Origin: Burkholderiales bacterium
GTDB lineage: Bacteria; Pseudomonadota; Gammaproteobacteria; Burkholderiales; SG8-39
Length of the DNA stretch: 64,000 nt
Reading direction: 5' to 3'
Assembly (NCBI GenBank): GCA_027493935.1
Contig: JAOSJV010000001.1
Location: 1,364,001-1,428,000 of the forward strand
Below are positions 1 to 10,034 of this stretch, one piece after another (position 1 is the stretch's first letter; each line of letters begins with the position of its first letter). The translations under genes were made by a program, and so were the position numbers. The notes beneath the pieces were generated by a model. The model was not told the origin of the DNA. It did no database searches and saw only the letters and a list, made by a program, of their open reading frames with translations.

Positions 1-687
<687 letters not shown>

Positions 688-780
688 GCGCGAGCGACAC
701 GGCAAGAGATGCGAGAATGACGGGCAGGGGATCAACTGGCGCTCGGCGGCGGCGAGCCGGCGTCGACGCCCGGCGGCGAC

Positions 781-2633
781 GTGAAGGCGTACGAGCTCCT
801 CAAGACGATCGACGATCCGCGCGACCTGCGCTCGCTCGAGCGGCGCGACCTGCACCGGCTCGCCGACGAGCTGCGCGCCTTCGTCCTCGAGTCGGTCAGC
901 CGGACCGGCGGCCACCTGTCGTCGAATCTCGGCACGGTCGAGCTCGCGATCGCGCTGCACTACGTTTTCGACACGCCGCAGGATCGCATCGTGTGGGACG
1001 TCGGTCACCAGAGCTACCCGCACAAGATCCTCACCGGGCGCCGCGAGGCAATGGCCCGGCTGCGCATGTACGAAGGCATTTCCGGGTTTCCTCGGCGCGA
1101 GGAAAGCGCGTACGACACGTTCGGCACCGCACATTCCTCGACGTCGATCAGCGCGGCGCTCGGCATGGCGTACGCAGCACGGCTCGCCGGCGAGCGGCGC
1201 CACGCGATCGCGGTGATCGGCGACGGCGCGATGTCCGCGGGCATGGCGTTCGAGGCGCTGAACAACGCCGGCGTCACCGACCTCGACCTGCTGGTGATCC
1301 TGAACGACAACGAGATGTCCATCTCGCCGCCGGTCGGTGCGCTGAACCGCTACCTCGCGCGGCTGATTTCCGGCAGCGTCTTCCAGCGGGCGCGGCGCGC
1401 GGGCGAGAAGGTGCTGAAGGCGGTGCCGCCGCTGCTCGAGTTCGCCAGGCGCGTCGAGGAGCACGCGAAGGGGCTGGTGGTGCCCTCGACGCTGTTCGAG
1501 GAGTTCGGCTTCAACTACTTCGGCCCGATCGACGGCCACGACCTCGAGTCGCTCGTCCCGACGCTCGCGAACCTGAAGCAGCTCACGGGCCCGCGCTTCC
1601 TGCACGTGATCACGCGCAAGGGCCAGGGCTACAAGCTCGCCGAGGCCGATCCGGTGCTCTACCACGGCGTGTCGGAGTTCAGGCCCGAGTCGGGCATCGC
1701 TTCGGGCAAGGGTGGCGGCAAGCTGACCTACACGCAGGTGTTCGGCGACTGGCTGTGCGACGTGGCGGCGCGTGACCCGCGCGTGGTCGGCATCACCCCC
1801 GCGATGCGCGAGGGTTCGGGGCTGGTGCGCTTCGCCGCCGAGTACCCGGATCGCTACTTCGACGTCGGCATCGCCGAGCAGCACGCAGTGTCGTTCGCCG
1901 CGGGCCTCGCGTGCGACGGCGCGAAGCCGGTGGTGGCGATCTACTCGACCTTCCTGCAGCGCGGCTACGACCAGCTGATCCACGACGTGTGCATCCAGAA
2001 ACTGCCGATCCTGTTCGCGCTCGACCGCGCCGGGCTGGTCGGCGCCGACGGCGCCACGCACCACGGCGCCTTCGACCTGTCGTACCTGCGCTGCCTGCCG
2101 CACATGGTCGTGATGGCCCCGCCGACGAGAACGAGTGCCGGCAGATGCTCTACACCGGCTACACGCTCGACGGCCCGTCCGCGGTGCGCTATCCGCGCGG
2201 CGCCGGCCCTGGCGCGGTGCCGGCGCCCGAGATGACAGCGCTCGCGGTCGGCAAGGGCGAGGTGCGCCGCCGCGGCGCGCGCGTGGCGATCCTCGCCTTC
2301 GGCGCGCCGCTCCGCGCTGCGCTCGAGGCCGGCGAGGCGCTCGACGCGACGGTCGCCAACATGCGCTTCGTCAAGCCGCTCGACGCGGATCTCGCCGCGG
2401 CGCTCGCGCGCGGGCACGAGCTCGTCGTGACGGTCGAAGAGAACGCGGTCATGGGCGGGGCCGGCAGCGCCGTGGCCGAGGCGCTCGCGGCCCGTGGCGT
2501 GACGGTGCCGCTCCTGCAGCTCGGCCTTCCCGACCGCTTCATCGACCACGGCGACCAGGCGCAGCAGCTCGCGCTCGCCGGCCTCGACGGCACGGGGATC
2601 CTCGCGGCGATCCGCGCGCGCCTGCCGGGCTGA
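781..2633 (+). CDS. dxs: 1-deoxy-D-xylulose-5-phosphate synthase, one frameshift
   Basis: Thiamine-diphosphate enzyme that makes DXP from pyruvate and glyceraldehyde 3-phosphate, the first step of the MEP pathway. It starts at GTG 781. The substrate/TPP histidine motif GGHLSSNLG is near residue 45, the TPP/Mg motif [18 protein letters not shown] near 142-160, and the catalytic glutamate segment [10 protein letters not shown] near 361. About 617 residues, normal for the family. One base is missing near 2122 (after PHMVVMAP), so the C-terminal transketolase domain, beginning [10 protein letters not shown], lies in another frame. The enzyme is essential, so an assembly error is more likely than a pseudogene. 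IspH of the same pathway is at 40303. Confidence 0.95.
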
Positions 2634-2668
2634 CCCGCCGTCGCCGGCGAGGGGCCGCGGCACTCTGC

Positions 2669-2674
2669 TAGAAT
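2669..2674 (+). promoter_or_regulatory. Candidate -10 box (TAGAAT) upstream of folE2
   Basis: TAGAAT matches TATAAT at 5 of 6 positions and lies about 55 bases before the folE2 start, in the only gap between dxs and folE2. No good -35 box is visible 17 bases upstream, so it is a weak call. Confidence 0.4.
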
Positions 2675-2729
2675 CGGCCGACGTTCGACCGTTCGCGGCC
2701 GCGCGCCGGCCGCACCCAGCGATCCGCGC

Positions 2730-3539
2730 ATGAACACCCGGCTCCCGCTCGCCATGCCCGACGTCCAGGGGGCCGCCGACACGCGCCGCCTGGCGATCGA
2801 CAAGGTCGGCATCAAGTCGATCCGCCACCCGGTGCGCGTGGCCGAGCGCGGCGGCGGCGTGCAGCATACCGTGGCCACTTTCGGCATGTACGTAGGCCTG
2901 CCGCACCACTTCAAGGGCACGCACATGTCGCGCTTCGTCGAGATCCTGAACGCGCACGAGCGCGAGATTTCGGTGGAGACCTTCAAGGCCATGCTGCACG
3001 AGATGGTCGCGCGGCTCGAGGCCGAGTCAGGCCACATCGAGATGGCCTTCCCGTACTTCATCAACAAGGCGGCACCGGTCTCCGGCGTGCAGAGCCTGAT
3101 GGACTACGACGTGACCTTCACCGGTGCGATCGAGGCCGGCCGGCCGTGCTTCGAGATGAAGGTCGTGGTGCCGGTGCAGAGCGTGTGCCCGTGCTCGAAG
3201 GACATCTCGGAGCGCGGCGCGCACAACCAGCGCTCGCACGTGACGATCAGGGCGCGCACGCGCGGTTTCGTCTGGATCGAGGAGCTCGTCGAGTACGCCG
3301 AGCGCAACGCCTCGTGCGAGCTCTTCGGGCTGCTCAAGCGGCCCGACGAGAAGCACGTCACCGAGCGCGCGTACGACAACCCGAAGTTCGTCGAGGACAT
3401 CGTGCGCGACGTCGCCGCGCACCTGAACGCGGATGCGCGCATCGAGTGGTACCGGGTCGAATCCGAGAATTTCGAGTCGATCCACAATCACTCGGCCTAC
3501 GCGCTGATCGAGAAGCAGCGCGCGGCCGGGCCGCGATGA
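2730..3539 (+). CDS. folE2: GTP cyclohydrolase FolE2 (type IB)
   Basis: Converts GTP to 7,8-dihydroneopterin triphosphate, the entry to tetrahydrofolate and queuosine synthesis. It is the metal-promiscuous alternative to zinc-dependent FolE. The 269-residue length fits. The diagnostic motif CPCSKDIS, whose cysteine is a metal ligand, is near residue 153, and the C-terminal signature [10 protein letters not shown] is intact. No break is seen. It follows dxs with its own likely promoter and overlaps the next gene by four bases (ATGA), suggesting translational coupling to an exported protease-like protein. Confidence 0.96.
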   Translation: MNTRLPLAMPDVQGAADTRRLAIDKVGIKSIRHPVRVAERGGGVQHTVATFGMYVGLPHHFKGTHMSRFVEILNAHEREISVETFKAMLHEMVARLEAESGHIEMAFPYFINKAAPVSGVQSLMDYDVTFTGAIEAGRPCFEMKVVVPVQSVCPCSKDISERGAHNQRSHVTIRARTRGFVWIEELVEYAERNASCELFGLLKRPDEKHVTERAYDNPKFVEDIVRDVAAHLNADARIEWYRVESENFESIHNHSAYALIEKQRAAGPR

Positions 3540-4171
3540 GCCGGGGCGTCGCGCTCGCCGCGGCGCTCGCGGCCGCCCCGTGCTTCGCCCCGCCGGCGAC
3601 GGCCGCGACCACCGTGATGGTCATGTCGCTCGCGCCGGGGCGCGCCGAGCTGGTAGTGAACGGCACGGCGGTCCGCAGCCTGCGCGACGGGCAGACCTCG
3701 CCCGAGGGCGTGCGCCTGGTGAGCGCGAGCGCGGGAGAGGCGCTGATCGAGATCGACGGGCGGCGGTACGTCTTCACGCTCGGGGGCACCAACGCCCGGA
3801 GCACTGCGCTCAAGGCCGACCGCCAGGGTCTCTTTTGGACCGTCGCGTATCTCAACGGCCAGCCACTCACCGCGCTGATCGACACCGGCGCGACGCTCGT
3901 CACGCTGCCGGCCGAGGAGGCGGGCCGCCTCGGCGTCGCCTACGGACCCGGCCAGCGCATCACGCTGCGCACCGCCGGCGGCCCGCGCGAGGGCTACCGC
4001 GTGACGCTCGCGAGCGTGCGGGTCGGCGACATCACGCTGCACAACGTGGACGGCGCCGTCATGGCCGGCGGCGGCGCCGGCCTCCCGGCGGCGGTGATCG
4101 GGATGAGCTTCCTGAACGGCGTCGAGATGCGCCGCGTCGGTGACACGCTCACGCTGATCCACCGCCACTAG
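3536..4171 (+). CDS. Exported clan-AA (retropepsin-like) aspartic protease
   Basis: A 211-residue protein with an N-terminal export signal ([18 protein letters not shown]) and a retropepsin-like domain. The active-site triad is in [12 protein letters not shown], near residue 115, followed by the strand [11 protein letters not shown] expected near the end of the fold. This matches the TIGR02281-type family, a single-domain protease that probably dimerises. ATG 3536 overlaps the folE2 stop. It likely acts in the periplasm; the substrate is unknown. A convergent paralogue of the same layout follows at 4205. Confidence 0.8.
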   Translation: MSRGVALAAALAAAPCFAPPATAATTVMVMSLAPGRAELVVNGTAVRSLRDGQTSPEGVRLVSASAGEALIEIDGRRYVFTLGGTNARSTALKADRQGLFWTVAYLNGQPLTALIDTGATLVTLPAEEAGRLGVAYGPGQRITLRTAGGPREGYRVTLASVRVGDITLHNVDGAVMAGGGAGLPAAVIGMSFLNGVEMRRVGDTLTLIHRH

Positions 4172-4204
4172 CCGGAGGCGGGGCGCCCGCCGAAGGCGCG
4201 CCGC

Positions 4205-4858
4205 TCAGAACCGCTTGCGCAGCACCATCGTCCGCCCCAGGGTCTCGATGGCCATTCGGCTCAGGAAACTCCCGCCGAGGAGCGGTATGGTCAGTCCTTT
4301 CTCGAGCACCACCGCGTCGACGTTCGAGAGCGAGATGCCGCCGACACTGACCGTGTCGAGCTTGACCTTGTACGCGACGGCGGCCCCGCCGGCGGTCGAG
4401 ACGACGCCCTGCGGCGCGTTCGCGTAGGCGACGCCGGCGCGGCGCGCATCGGCCGCGGGCAGCGCGATCAGCGTGGCGCCGGTGTCGACCAGGAAGCGCA
4501 TCGCGGCGCCGTTCACCGTGCCCTCGGCGACGAAGTGGCCGCTTGCATCGGCGGTCAGCGTGACGCTCGCCGCGGCGGCGGGCGCGCGCGAGACGTAGGG
4601 CTGGCCGATCCTCAGCGTGCGCCGCTGGCCGTCGATCTCGAACACCGCGCCGTCGCGTTCCACCGCGAGCAGCCGCACGTGCTCGGCGAGCCGCTCGCCT
4701 GCGCGCACGGTTCTCGGCGCGCCGCCGTCGACGCTGACGACCGCCTTGGCGCCGAACAATCCGACGACGCGCACGTCGGCCGCGGTCGCGCCCGGCGCGA
4801 GTAGGATGCCGAGCAATGCAATAAAATACCCGACGAGTCTTCGCGTTCTGCCTGCCAT
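4205..4858 (-). CDS. Second exported clan-AA aspartic protease
   Basis: A 217-residue paralogue of the neighbour at 3536, on the opposite strand and convergent with it. A signal peptide (RRLVGYFIALLGILLAPG) is followed by a basic-acidic beta-rich segment and the DTG active site in FLVDTGATLIALP. The end, LGGSFLSRMAIETLG, matches the closing strand of the fold. I chose ATG 4858 because it puts the hydrophobic core right after a short basic head; the open frame extends further upstream without signal-like sequence. Only 26 bases separate it from the divergent amidotransferase gene. Confidence 0.78.
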   Translation of the reverse strand: MAGRTRRLVGYFIALLGILLAPGATAADVRVVGLFGAKAVVSVDGGAPRTVRAGERLAEHVRLLAVERDGAVFEIDGQRRTLRIGQPYVSRAPAAAASVTLTADASGHFVAEGTVNGAAMRFLVDTGATLIALPAADARRAGVAYANAPQGVVSTAGGAAVAYKVKLDTVSVGGISLSNVDAVVLEKGLTIPLLGGSFLSRMAIETLGRTMVLRKRF

Positions 4859-4884
4859 ATCTGGCGATCCAGTCACTTTCCGGA

Positions 4885-5592
4885 ATGAAAACGATCGCGA
4901 TCTTCCGTCACCATCGCAACGAGGGCCCAGGCTATCTGGGCGCCTATCTCGACGCAAGAGGCATGCCGTGGACGCTGATTAGAACGGACCAGGGGGAAGA
5001 AGTGCCGGACGATGCGCACGCCTTCGCCGGCCTGGTCTTCATGGGCGGGCCGATGAGCGTGAACGACGACCTGCCGTGGATCGCACCGACGCTCGCGCTC
5101 ATCCGCGCCGCGGTCGCGGCGGACGTGCCGGTGCTCGGGCACTGCCTGGGCGGCCAGCTGATCGCCCGCGCGCTCGGCGCGCAGGTGACCCGCAACCCGG
5201 TGAAGGAGATCGGCTGGGGGCCGGTCTCCGTGGTGCCGGGCGAGGTCGCCGAACGCTGGTTCGGCGGCCTGGGCGAGTTCGAGAGCTTCCACTGGCACGG
5301 CGAGACGTTCGCGATCCCGCCGGGCGCGGCGCGCATCGCCTCGAGCCCGTACTGCGCGAACCAGGGCTTCGCGCTCGGCCCGCACCTCGCCCTGCAGTGC
5401 CACGTCGAGATGACCGCCGACCTGATCCGCCTGTGGGCGGCGAGCGGCGAGCGCGAGATCCGCGAGTCGCGCGCGAGCCCGGCCGTCCAGAGCGCGGCCG
5501 AGATGACCGAGGGTCTCGGCGAGCGGCTGGCCGAGCTGCATGCGGTCGCCGACCGCCTGTACGGCCGCTGGACCGCGGGCCTCGCGCGCTAG
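4885..5592 (+). CDS. Class I glutamine amidotransferase (GMP-synthase-like)
   Basis: A stand-alone type 1 glutamine amidotransferase of 235 residues. The nucleophilic cysteine is in GHCLGGQ (near residue 90), and the His-Glu pair is in LQCHVEMT (near residue 172), so the triad is complete. Such proteins resemble the GATase half of GuaA and are often annotated as GMP-synthase-like; the acceptor of the ammonia or the hydrolysed gamma-glutamyl compound is not known. Start ATG 4885 is the first in frame. The next gene begins 9 bases later, so the two may be co-transcribed. Confidence 0.85.
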   Translation: MKTIAIFRHHRNEGPGYLGAYLDARGMPWTLIRTDQGEEVPDDAHAFAGLVFMGGPMSVNDDLPWIAPTLALIRAAVAADVPVLGHCLGGQLIARALGAQVTRNPVKEIGWGPVSVVPGEVAERWFGGLGEFESFHWHGETFAIPPGAARIASSPYCANQGFALGPHLALQCHVEMTADLIRLWAASGEREIRESRASPAVQSAAEMTEGLGERLAELHAVADRLYGRWTAGLAR

Positions 5593-5601
5593 CCCGACGA
5601 G

Positions 5602-6215
5602 ATGCGAACGGTCCGGATTCTCGCCGCGGCGCTCGCCGCGTCCGTCCTGGTTGCGCCAGCGCGGGCGGCGTCAGGCTGGCATTTCACCGACAGCGCGAAC
5701 GGCGTGCGCGCGGCCTCGGTCTGGGCGCTGGGGCGCACGCCCGCGGGACAGGTGCCGATGCGGCTCGAGGTGCGCTGCCGGCCCGGCGCGGACGGCGTCG
5801 CGACGATCGCGCTCGCGGTGCGCGGCGCGCAGGACTTGCGCGGCTTCAGCTTCGAGGATTTCGGGGATCGGAAGCGCCGGCGGCGAAGCGCAAGCTCGCC
5901 ACGATCCGCGTGGTGGCGCTGCGCCGCGACGTATCGGTCACGACGTCGTTTGCCGGCGGCTACCAGGAAGACGGCTTCTTCTCGTTCACGCTGAGCGCAC
6001 CGCTCGCCGGCCGCAACGAGGTGAAGTGGATCACCGACGCGATCATACTCGGCGCGGTGCTGGTGGTGGTATCGGTGCAGGACCCGCGTGACGCCCGCAG
6101 CCGCATACACGCCCAGTTCCAGACGCGCGGCGCGACCGCTGCGGTGACGAGCACCATGGACGGCTGCCTCGCCGCGGCGACGGCGAACGGCGGAGACCGG
6201 CCGCAAGCGCGCTGA
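5602..6215 (+). CDS. Exported hypothetical protein, one frameshift
   Basis: I do not recognise the family. About 204 residues, opening with a typical Sec signal (RILAAALAASVLVAPARA). The mature part is beta-rich, with a hydrophobic stretch ITDAIILGAVLVVVSV and no cysteine pair or known motif. A base is missing in the GGGG run near 5863, where FSFEDF continues in another frame as GSEAPAAKRKLATIRVV. It follows the amidotransferase gene closely. Likely periplasmic. Confidence 0.6.
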
Positions 6216-6254
6216 CCGCGCGCTGCTGCGCGGCGTGCGCTCCATACTTGGATT

Positions 6255-6283
6255 GCCTCCCCTCCTCGCCGAGGAGGGGAGGC
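6255..6283. repeat. 14-bp perfect inverted repeat between convergent genes
   Basis: Two 14-base arms (6255-6268 and 6270-6283; GCCTCCCCTCCTCG and its complement) are separated by one base. The element sits between the hypothetical gene ending at 6215 and yajQ ending at 6336, so it could work as a two-way transcription stop. It lacks a T run, so it is not a standard intrinsic terminator. Similar C/G-rich hairpins occur as interspersed repeats in many GC-rich genomes. Confidence 0.7.
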
Positions 6284-6335
6284 GGCGAAGCGGCCGGGGT
6301 GGTGCGTCGAAGAGGGCGGCCGTGAAGCCGCCGCA

Positions 6336-6821
6336 TCAATCCCGGAAATTTCCGAACTGCAGCGGAATGTCCGTCACCGCGCCTTTCACCAGCGCGATGA
6401 CGCTCTGCAGATCGTCTCGCTTCGCGCCCGAAACCCGCACCGCCGCGCCCTGGATCGCAGCCTGCGCCTTGATCTTCGAATCCTTCACGAGCTTCACGAT
6501 CCGCTTCGCCGTGTCCTGCGCGATGCCGCTCTTCACCTCGACCGCCTGCTTCACCTTGTTGCCGGCGGCCTTCTCGACCGGTTTCGGGGCGAGCGCCCGC
6601 ACGTCGACGCCGCGCTTGGCGCATCTCGCGGTGAGGAGGTCACGCACCTGGCCGAGCTTGAACTCGTCGTCCGCGTAGAGCGTGAGCACGAGCTCGGCGA
6701 GCTCGACGCGCGCATCCGAGCCCTTGAAGTCGAACCGGTTTGCGATCTCCTTGTTGGCCTGCTCGACCGCGTTCTTGAGCTCCATCTTGTTGACTTCGGA
6801 ACTGATGTCGAACGAAGGCAT
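6336..6821 (-). CDS. yajQ: YajQ family nucleotide-binding protein
   Basis: A 161-residue cytoplasmic protein made of two ferredoxin-like halves, about the size of E. coli YajQ. The start [19 protein letters not shown] and the end [12 protein letters not shown] are family hallmarks. YajQ binds nucleotides and RNA, and in Xanthomonas a homologue is a cyclic di-GMP effector. That is of interest given the PilZ-like genes at the far end of this window, but no link can be shown here. Intact. Confidence 0.93.
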   Translation of the reverse strand: MPSFDISSEVNKMELKNAVEQANKEIANRFDFKGSDARVELAELVLTLYADDEFKLGQVRDLLTARCAKRGVDVRALAPKPVEKAAGNKVKQAVEVKSGIAQDTAKRIVKLVKDSKIKAQAAIQGAAVRVSGAKRDDLQSVIALVKGAVTDIPLQFGNFRD

Positions 6822-6868
6822 CGGCGACCTCGGCGAAAACAGCGGCTGCTGGAGCTGAAGGCCCGATG

Positions 6869-8056
6869 TTAACGCGTGCGCACGCCCACGGCTGGGCGTC
6901 GGAGCAGCACCGTCGCGCCGGCAGCGGCCCACAGCGCGATGAATGCGTAGGCGAGGGCGTAGCCGGCCACTTCGGCAACCGCGCCGAACGCAAGCGGCCC
7001 GACGATCAGTCCCGCGTAGGCGGTGAGCAGCATGCCGCCGGTGACGAGCCCGACGTCCTCTACCGGGGCCTCGTGCACGATCTCGGCGAAGAACACGCCG
7101 TTCCAGCCACTGGCGGTGAGGCCGAAGAGCAGGCACGCGAGCGCGAGCACGCCGAGCGGCATCGCCGCCGCCGCGAGGCCGACGACCACGGCAGCCGTCG
7201 CCATCGCGAACCCCGTCGCCGCGAGCACCGCGCGCGCCGGCAGCCGGCGCCCGGTCACGACGCCGGAGGCCAGCCGGCCGACGAAGCCGCCGAACTGCGC
7301 GAGCGCGAGCAGCATCCCGGCCGCGGCGAGCGGCAGCCCGACCGCGGTGACGAGAAAGCTCACCAGGAAGCCGTTCAGGCTGATCTGCATCGCGTGGAAC
7401 GCGAACGACGCGGCGGCGAGCTGGCGCAGGCGCGGCGTGCCGAAGACGCGCCGCAGAAGCGCGCCCAGCCCGCCGGGCCGGTGGGCGCCGCGTGCGACGT
7501 TCGCCTCGTGCCGCCGGCGCACCGGCTCGATCGCGGCCGCGTAGGCGAGCGCGAGCGCCGCGCCGAGCGCGAGCGCGCCGCGCCACCCGGTCCACGGCAG
7601 CAGCGCCGGCATGGCCAGCCCGGTCAACATGCCGCCGAGCTGCACGCCGGTCTGCTTGAGCGAGAAGACGAAGGGCCGCTCCGCGGGACGGGTCACGCGC
7701 GCGAGCAGCTGCGAGGCGGCCGGCGTCTCCACCCCGCAGCCGAACCCGACGAGCGCCGGCAGCACCGCGAGCGCAGCGAGCGAGCCGTGCGCGCCGGCGG
7801 CGAGGCCGAGGGCGCACAGGACGAGGCTCGCCTGCGCCGTGCGCAGCGGGCCGAGCCGCGCGATGATCGCTCCGGCGGCGAGCGAGGTGACCAGGCCGCC
7901 GCTCCACAGGATCGCCGAGTAGGCACCGAGCAGCGTGGTCGACACGCCGAGGTCCGCGGCGATCGCGGGCGCGAGCACCGGCACGCTCAGCATGCTCACC
8001 GCAGTGAACACCTGAACGAGGTTGAGCAGCAGCGCCGCGCGCAGCGCGAGACGCAC
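6869..8056 (-). CDS. MFS transporter
   Basis: A 395-residue major facilitator with about twelve predicted membrane helices. It starts at GTG 8056 with GGAG six bases upstream. The loop [13 protein letters not shown] between helices 2 and 3 resembles the MFS A-motif, and the segment [13 protein letters not shown] marks the central cytoplasmic loop. The substrate is not evident. It ends a leftward series that begins with purine genes (uraD, uraH, BMP lipoprotein, uraH-like), so a purine-derived substrate is a reasonable guess only. Confidence 0.85.
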   Translation of the reverse strand: MRLALRAALLLNLVQVFTAVSMLSVPVLAPAIAADLGVSTTLLGAYSAILWSGGLVTSLAAGAIIARLGPLRTAQASLVLCALGLAAGAHGSLAALAVLPALVGFGCGVETPAASQLLARVTRPAERPFVFSLKQTGVQLGGMLTGLAMPALLPWTGWRGALALGAALALAYAAAIEPVRRRHEANVARGAHRPGGLGALLRRVFGTPRLRQLAAASFAFHAMQISLNGFLVSFLVTAVGLPLAAAGMLLALAQFGGFVGRLASGVVTGRRLPARAVLAATGFAMATAAVVVGLAAAAMPLGVLALACLLFGLTASGWNGVFFAEIVHEAPVEDVGLVTGGMLLTAYAGLIVGPLAFGAVAEVAGYALAYAFIALWAAAGATVLLRRPAVGVRTR

Positions 8057-8111
8057 GCTCAGCTCCGGCGCCGCCCCGCTCGGGTTCCCGGCCGCAGGGC
8101 TCCGACGCGAC

Positions 8112-8465
8112 TCAGGCGCCGCCGCGGAAGCAGGAGAAGCCCCACGGCGTCACCTTCATCGGCAAGTGGTAATGCTGCTCGGGATCGGCGATGCCGAACC
8201 GGTAGGTGACGACATCCAGGAACGGCACCGAGGGCAGCGTGACGCCGACTGCGCGGTAGTACGCGCCGACGTGAAAGTCAGCCTCGTAGCGTCCCGCCGC
8301 GAAGCGCTTGGCGAGCGCAGCCTCCTCGACCAGGCCCTTCGCGCTGACGATCCCACTCGCGACGAGCTTGCGGTCGGGGTCGAGCCGGTAGACCTCGACG
8401 CGCATCCAAGCGGCGACCACGCCGCGCGAGACGTCGACCACCTGAATCGAGATTCCGCCAGACAT
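8112..8465 (-). CDS. Divergent 5-hydroxyisourate hydrolase-like (transthyretin-fold) protein
   Basis: A 117-residue transthyretin-like protein, clearly related to the canonical UraH at 9602 but missing key residues. Where UraH has STHVLDT this protein has SIQVVDV, so the first catalytic histidine is glutamine. The C-terminal tetrapeptide YRGS is FRGG, followed by one extra residue. The later histidine is kept (HYHLPM), as is the segment RFGIAD. The enzyme activity is therefore doubtful; a binding or accessory role with the adjacent BMP-type lipoprotein is possible. Its Shine-Dalgarno AGGGAGG lies inside a hairpin (8466-8487). Confidence 0.8.
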   Translation of the reverse strand: MSGGISIQVVDVSRGVVAAWMRVEVYRLDPDRKLVASGIVSAKGLVEEAALAKRFAAGRYEADFHVGAYYRAVGVTLPSVPFLDVVTYRFGIADPEQHYHLPMKVTPWGFSCFRGGA

Positions 8466-8559
8466 GCGCCCTCCCTAAGGGAGGCGCTGCAAAGGGAGCC
8501 TACCGCTCCCGTTGCAAGCCCCCCATGCCAGGCAAGACCTCGCACGGGCGAGGTCTTGC
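8466..8559 (-). promoter_or_regulatory. Three-hairpin leader with sequestered ribosome-binding site
   Basis: The gap between the BMP-type gene and the uraH-like gene holds three hairpins on the transcribed minus strand. The first has a perfect 11-bp stem (8532-8542 with 8549-8559). The second has a 6-bp stem (8494-8499 with 8505-8510). The third spans 8466-8487, directly at the start codon, and encloses the Shine-Dalgarno AGGGAGG in a stem of about nine pairs. This is the layout of a translational control element. The first hairpin could equally be the terminator of the upstream gene, though it lacks a U run. Confidence 0.5.
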
Positions 8560-8568
8560 GGGGTTTCC

Positions 8569-9597
8569 CTAACCGTGCACGAGCTCCGGCCCTTCGAACG
8601 CCTCGGGCATCCGGATCGCGCCGGCCGCGATCTGATCGCGATAGCCCTCGACGATCGAGCGCACCTGCGACGGCACGTCCGCCGCGAGCGCGAGGCGCAC
8701 CGCCGCCGGGTGGCGCACGCCATAGCGCTTGACCAGATCGCCCCTGAGCAGATTGTCGCGCAGGTCGAGCACCGCCATGAACAGCGCATAGCCCGAGTCG
8801 GCGACGGCCGCGGCGACATGGTCCCCGGGCGCCGCGGCGACCCAGTCGCGCACGGCGCCGATCTGGCGCACACCGCGTGCGCGGCAGGCTTCGGTCGCGC
8901 CCGCGCGCCCGGCCCCGAGCACGGCGAAGAGGATGTCGGCGCCGCCGCCGATCACGGCGAGCGCGTGCGTTCGCGCAAGCGCCGGATCGTCGTCCGCGCC
9001 GGTGAAGCGCGTCAGCAGGCGCGCGCGCGAATTCGTCGTGCGCAGCCCCCGGCGAACGCGGCGCGCGCGGCCAGCGCGCGTTCGCTCCGCGCGCCGCCCA
9101 GATGGCCGACCACGCCCGTGCGCGTGAGCAGTCCCGCTGCCGCGCCCGCGAGCCAGGCCGACTCTGCCTGGCGTACGCCGTAGATCGCCAGGTTCGGCCG
9201 CGTCAGGCCGCCCTCGATCGCGACGAAGCGCTGCGTCGGGGAATTCCCACGCGACGCGCTGAACCGCATCGCTCGTCACCGCGCCGTGGGCGATCACGAG
9301 TGTGGCCTCCGAGTCCGCGAGCCCGCGCAGCGCGGCGAGCATCGGCTCGCGTTCCGGCGCCACGCCGGCGATCTGGCGCACCGGGATGCCAAGCTCGGTG
9401 CGCACGCGCTCCAGGCCGCGGCGACCCAGCTCGAAGAATCCGCCGTCGTCGATGCTGCCCGGGAACATCGCCGCGACCGGTCCGGCCTCGGGCGCCCGGA
9501 TCGTCCGGCCCGCGCAGCCGCCGAGGGCGAGCGCCCCGGCAGCACCCAGCAGGCGCCGCCGGCCGGAATCGGGAGGGTCGTGCGGGTGCTCCGACAC
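8569..9597 (-). CDS. BMP-family substrate-binding lipoprotein, two frameshifts
   Basis: About 342 residues starting at GTG 9597. An N-terminal lipobox (GALALGGC) marks it as a lipoprotein. The body has the BMP/Med fold pattern: VAAMFPGSIDDGGF near the start, VIAHGAVTSDAVQ, FVAIEGG, VGHLGG, and GADILFAVLGAGRAGATEA towards the C-terminus. The family binds nucleosides or purines for ABC import. Two compensating breaks, near 9240 (CCCC) and 9045 (GGGGG), split the frame. It lies four bases after uraH in the same direction, which argues for a purine-related ligand. No matching permease or ATPase is adjacent. Confidence 0.78.
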   Translation of the reverse strand: MSEHPHDPPDSGRRRLLGAAGALALGGCAGRTIRAPEAGPVAAMFPGSIDDGGFFELGRRGLERVRTELGIPVRQIAGVAPEREPMLAALRGLADSEATLVIAHGAVTSDAVQRVAWEFPDAALRRDRGRPDAAEPGDLRRTPGRVGLARGRGSGTAHAHGRGRPSGRRAERTRAGRARRVRRGLRTTNSRARLLTRFTGADDDPALARTHALAVIGGGADILFAVLGAGRAGATEACRARGVRQIGAVRDWVAAAPGDHVAAAVADSGYALFMAVLDLRDNLLRGDLVKRYGVRHPAAVRLALAADVPSQVRSIVEGYRDQIAAGAIRMPEAFEGPELVHG

Positions 9598-9601
9598 AGC
9601 T

Positions 9602-9955
9602 TCAGCTCCCGCGGTAGGTGCCGTAGCTCCACGGCGTGCAGAGCAGCGGCACGTGGTAGTACGCCGCCGCGTCAGCGATCCCGAAGCGCAGCGGCACCCG
9701 GTCGAGAAACGGCGGCCGCGGCAGCTCCACACCCTGGGCGCGGAAGTACTCGGCGACGTGGAAGACGAGCTCGAACTCGCCGGTGCGCATCACCGCGCCG
9801 TCCATCAGCGGCTCGTCGGTGCGCCCGTCGGCGTTGGTCCGGACGGTCTTCAGCCTGCGCCAGACCTCGTTTTCCAGCACCGAGAAGTCGATGCGCATGC
9901 CGGCCGCCGGCCGGCCGGTGCGGGTGTCGAGCACGTGCGTCGAAAGCCTGCCCAT
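9602..9955 (-). CDS. uraH: 5-hydroxyisourate hydrolase
   Basis: Hydrolyses 5-hydroxyisourate, the product of urate oxidation, to OHCU. The 117-residue length is standard. All hallmarks are present: [13 protein letters not shown] at the N-terminus with the first catalytic histidine, the central arginine region VRTNADGR, the histidine in YYHVPLL, and the C-terminal tetrapeptide YRGS. It lies between uraD and the BMP-type gene on the minus strand, in pathway order with uraD. Confidence 0.95.
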   Translation of the reverse strand: MGRLSTHVLDTRTGRPAAGMRIDFSVLENEVWRRLKTVRTNADGRTDEPLMDGAVMRTGEFELVFHVAEYFRAQGVELPRPPFLDRVPLRFGIADAAAYYHVPLLCTPWSYGTYRGS

Positions 9956-9980
9956 GTCCTCTCCAGCTTGTCTGCTTGCG

Positions 9981-10034
9981 GCGGTCTGAGCGCTGCGGTG
10001 CGCGGGCGCCCGCGCACCGCAGCGCTCAGACCGC
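9981..10034. repeat. Perfect 54-bp palindrome at the uraD 3' end
   Basis: Bases 9981-10007 and 10008-10034 are exact reverse complements with no spacer. The palindrome includes the last codons and the stop of uraD and fills much of the uraD-uraH gap. As RNA it would form a 25-bp-plus stem just after the stop. It might stabilise or end the uraD transcript; a fold-back artefact of sequencing is the alternative. Confidence 0.85.
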
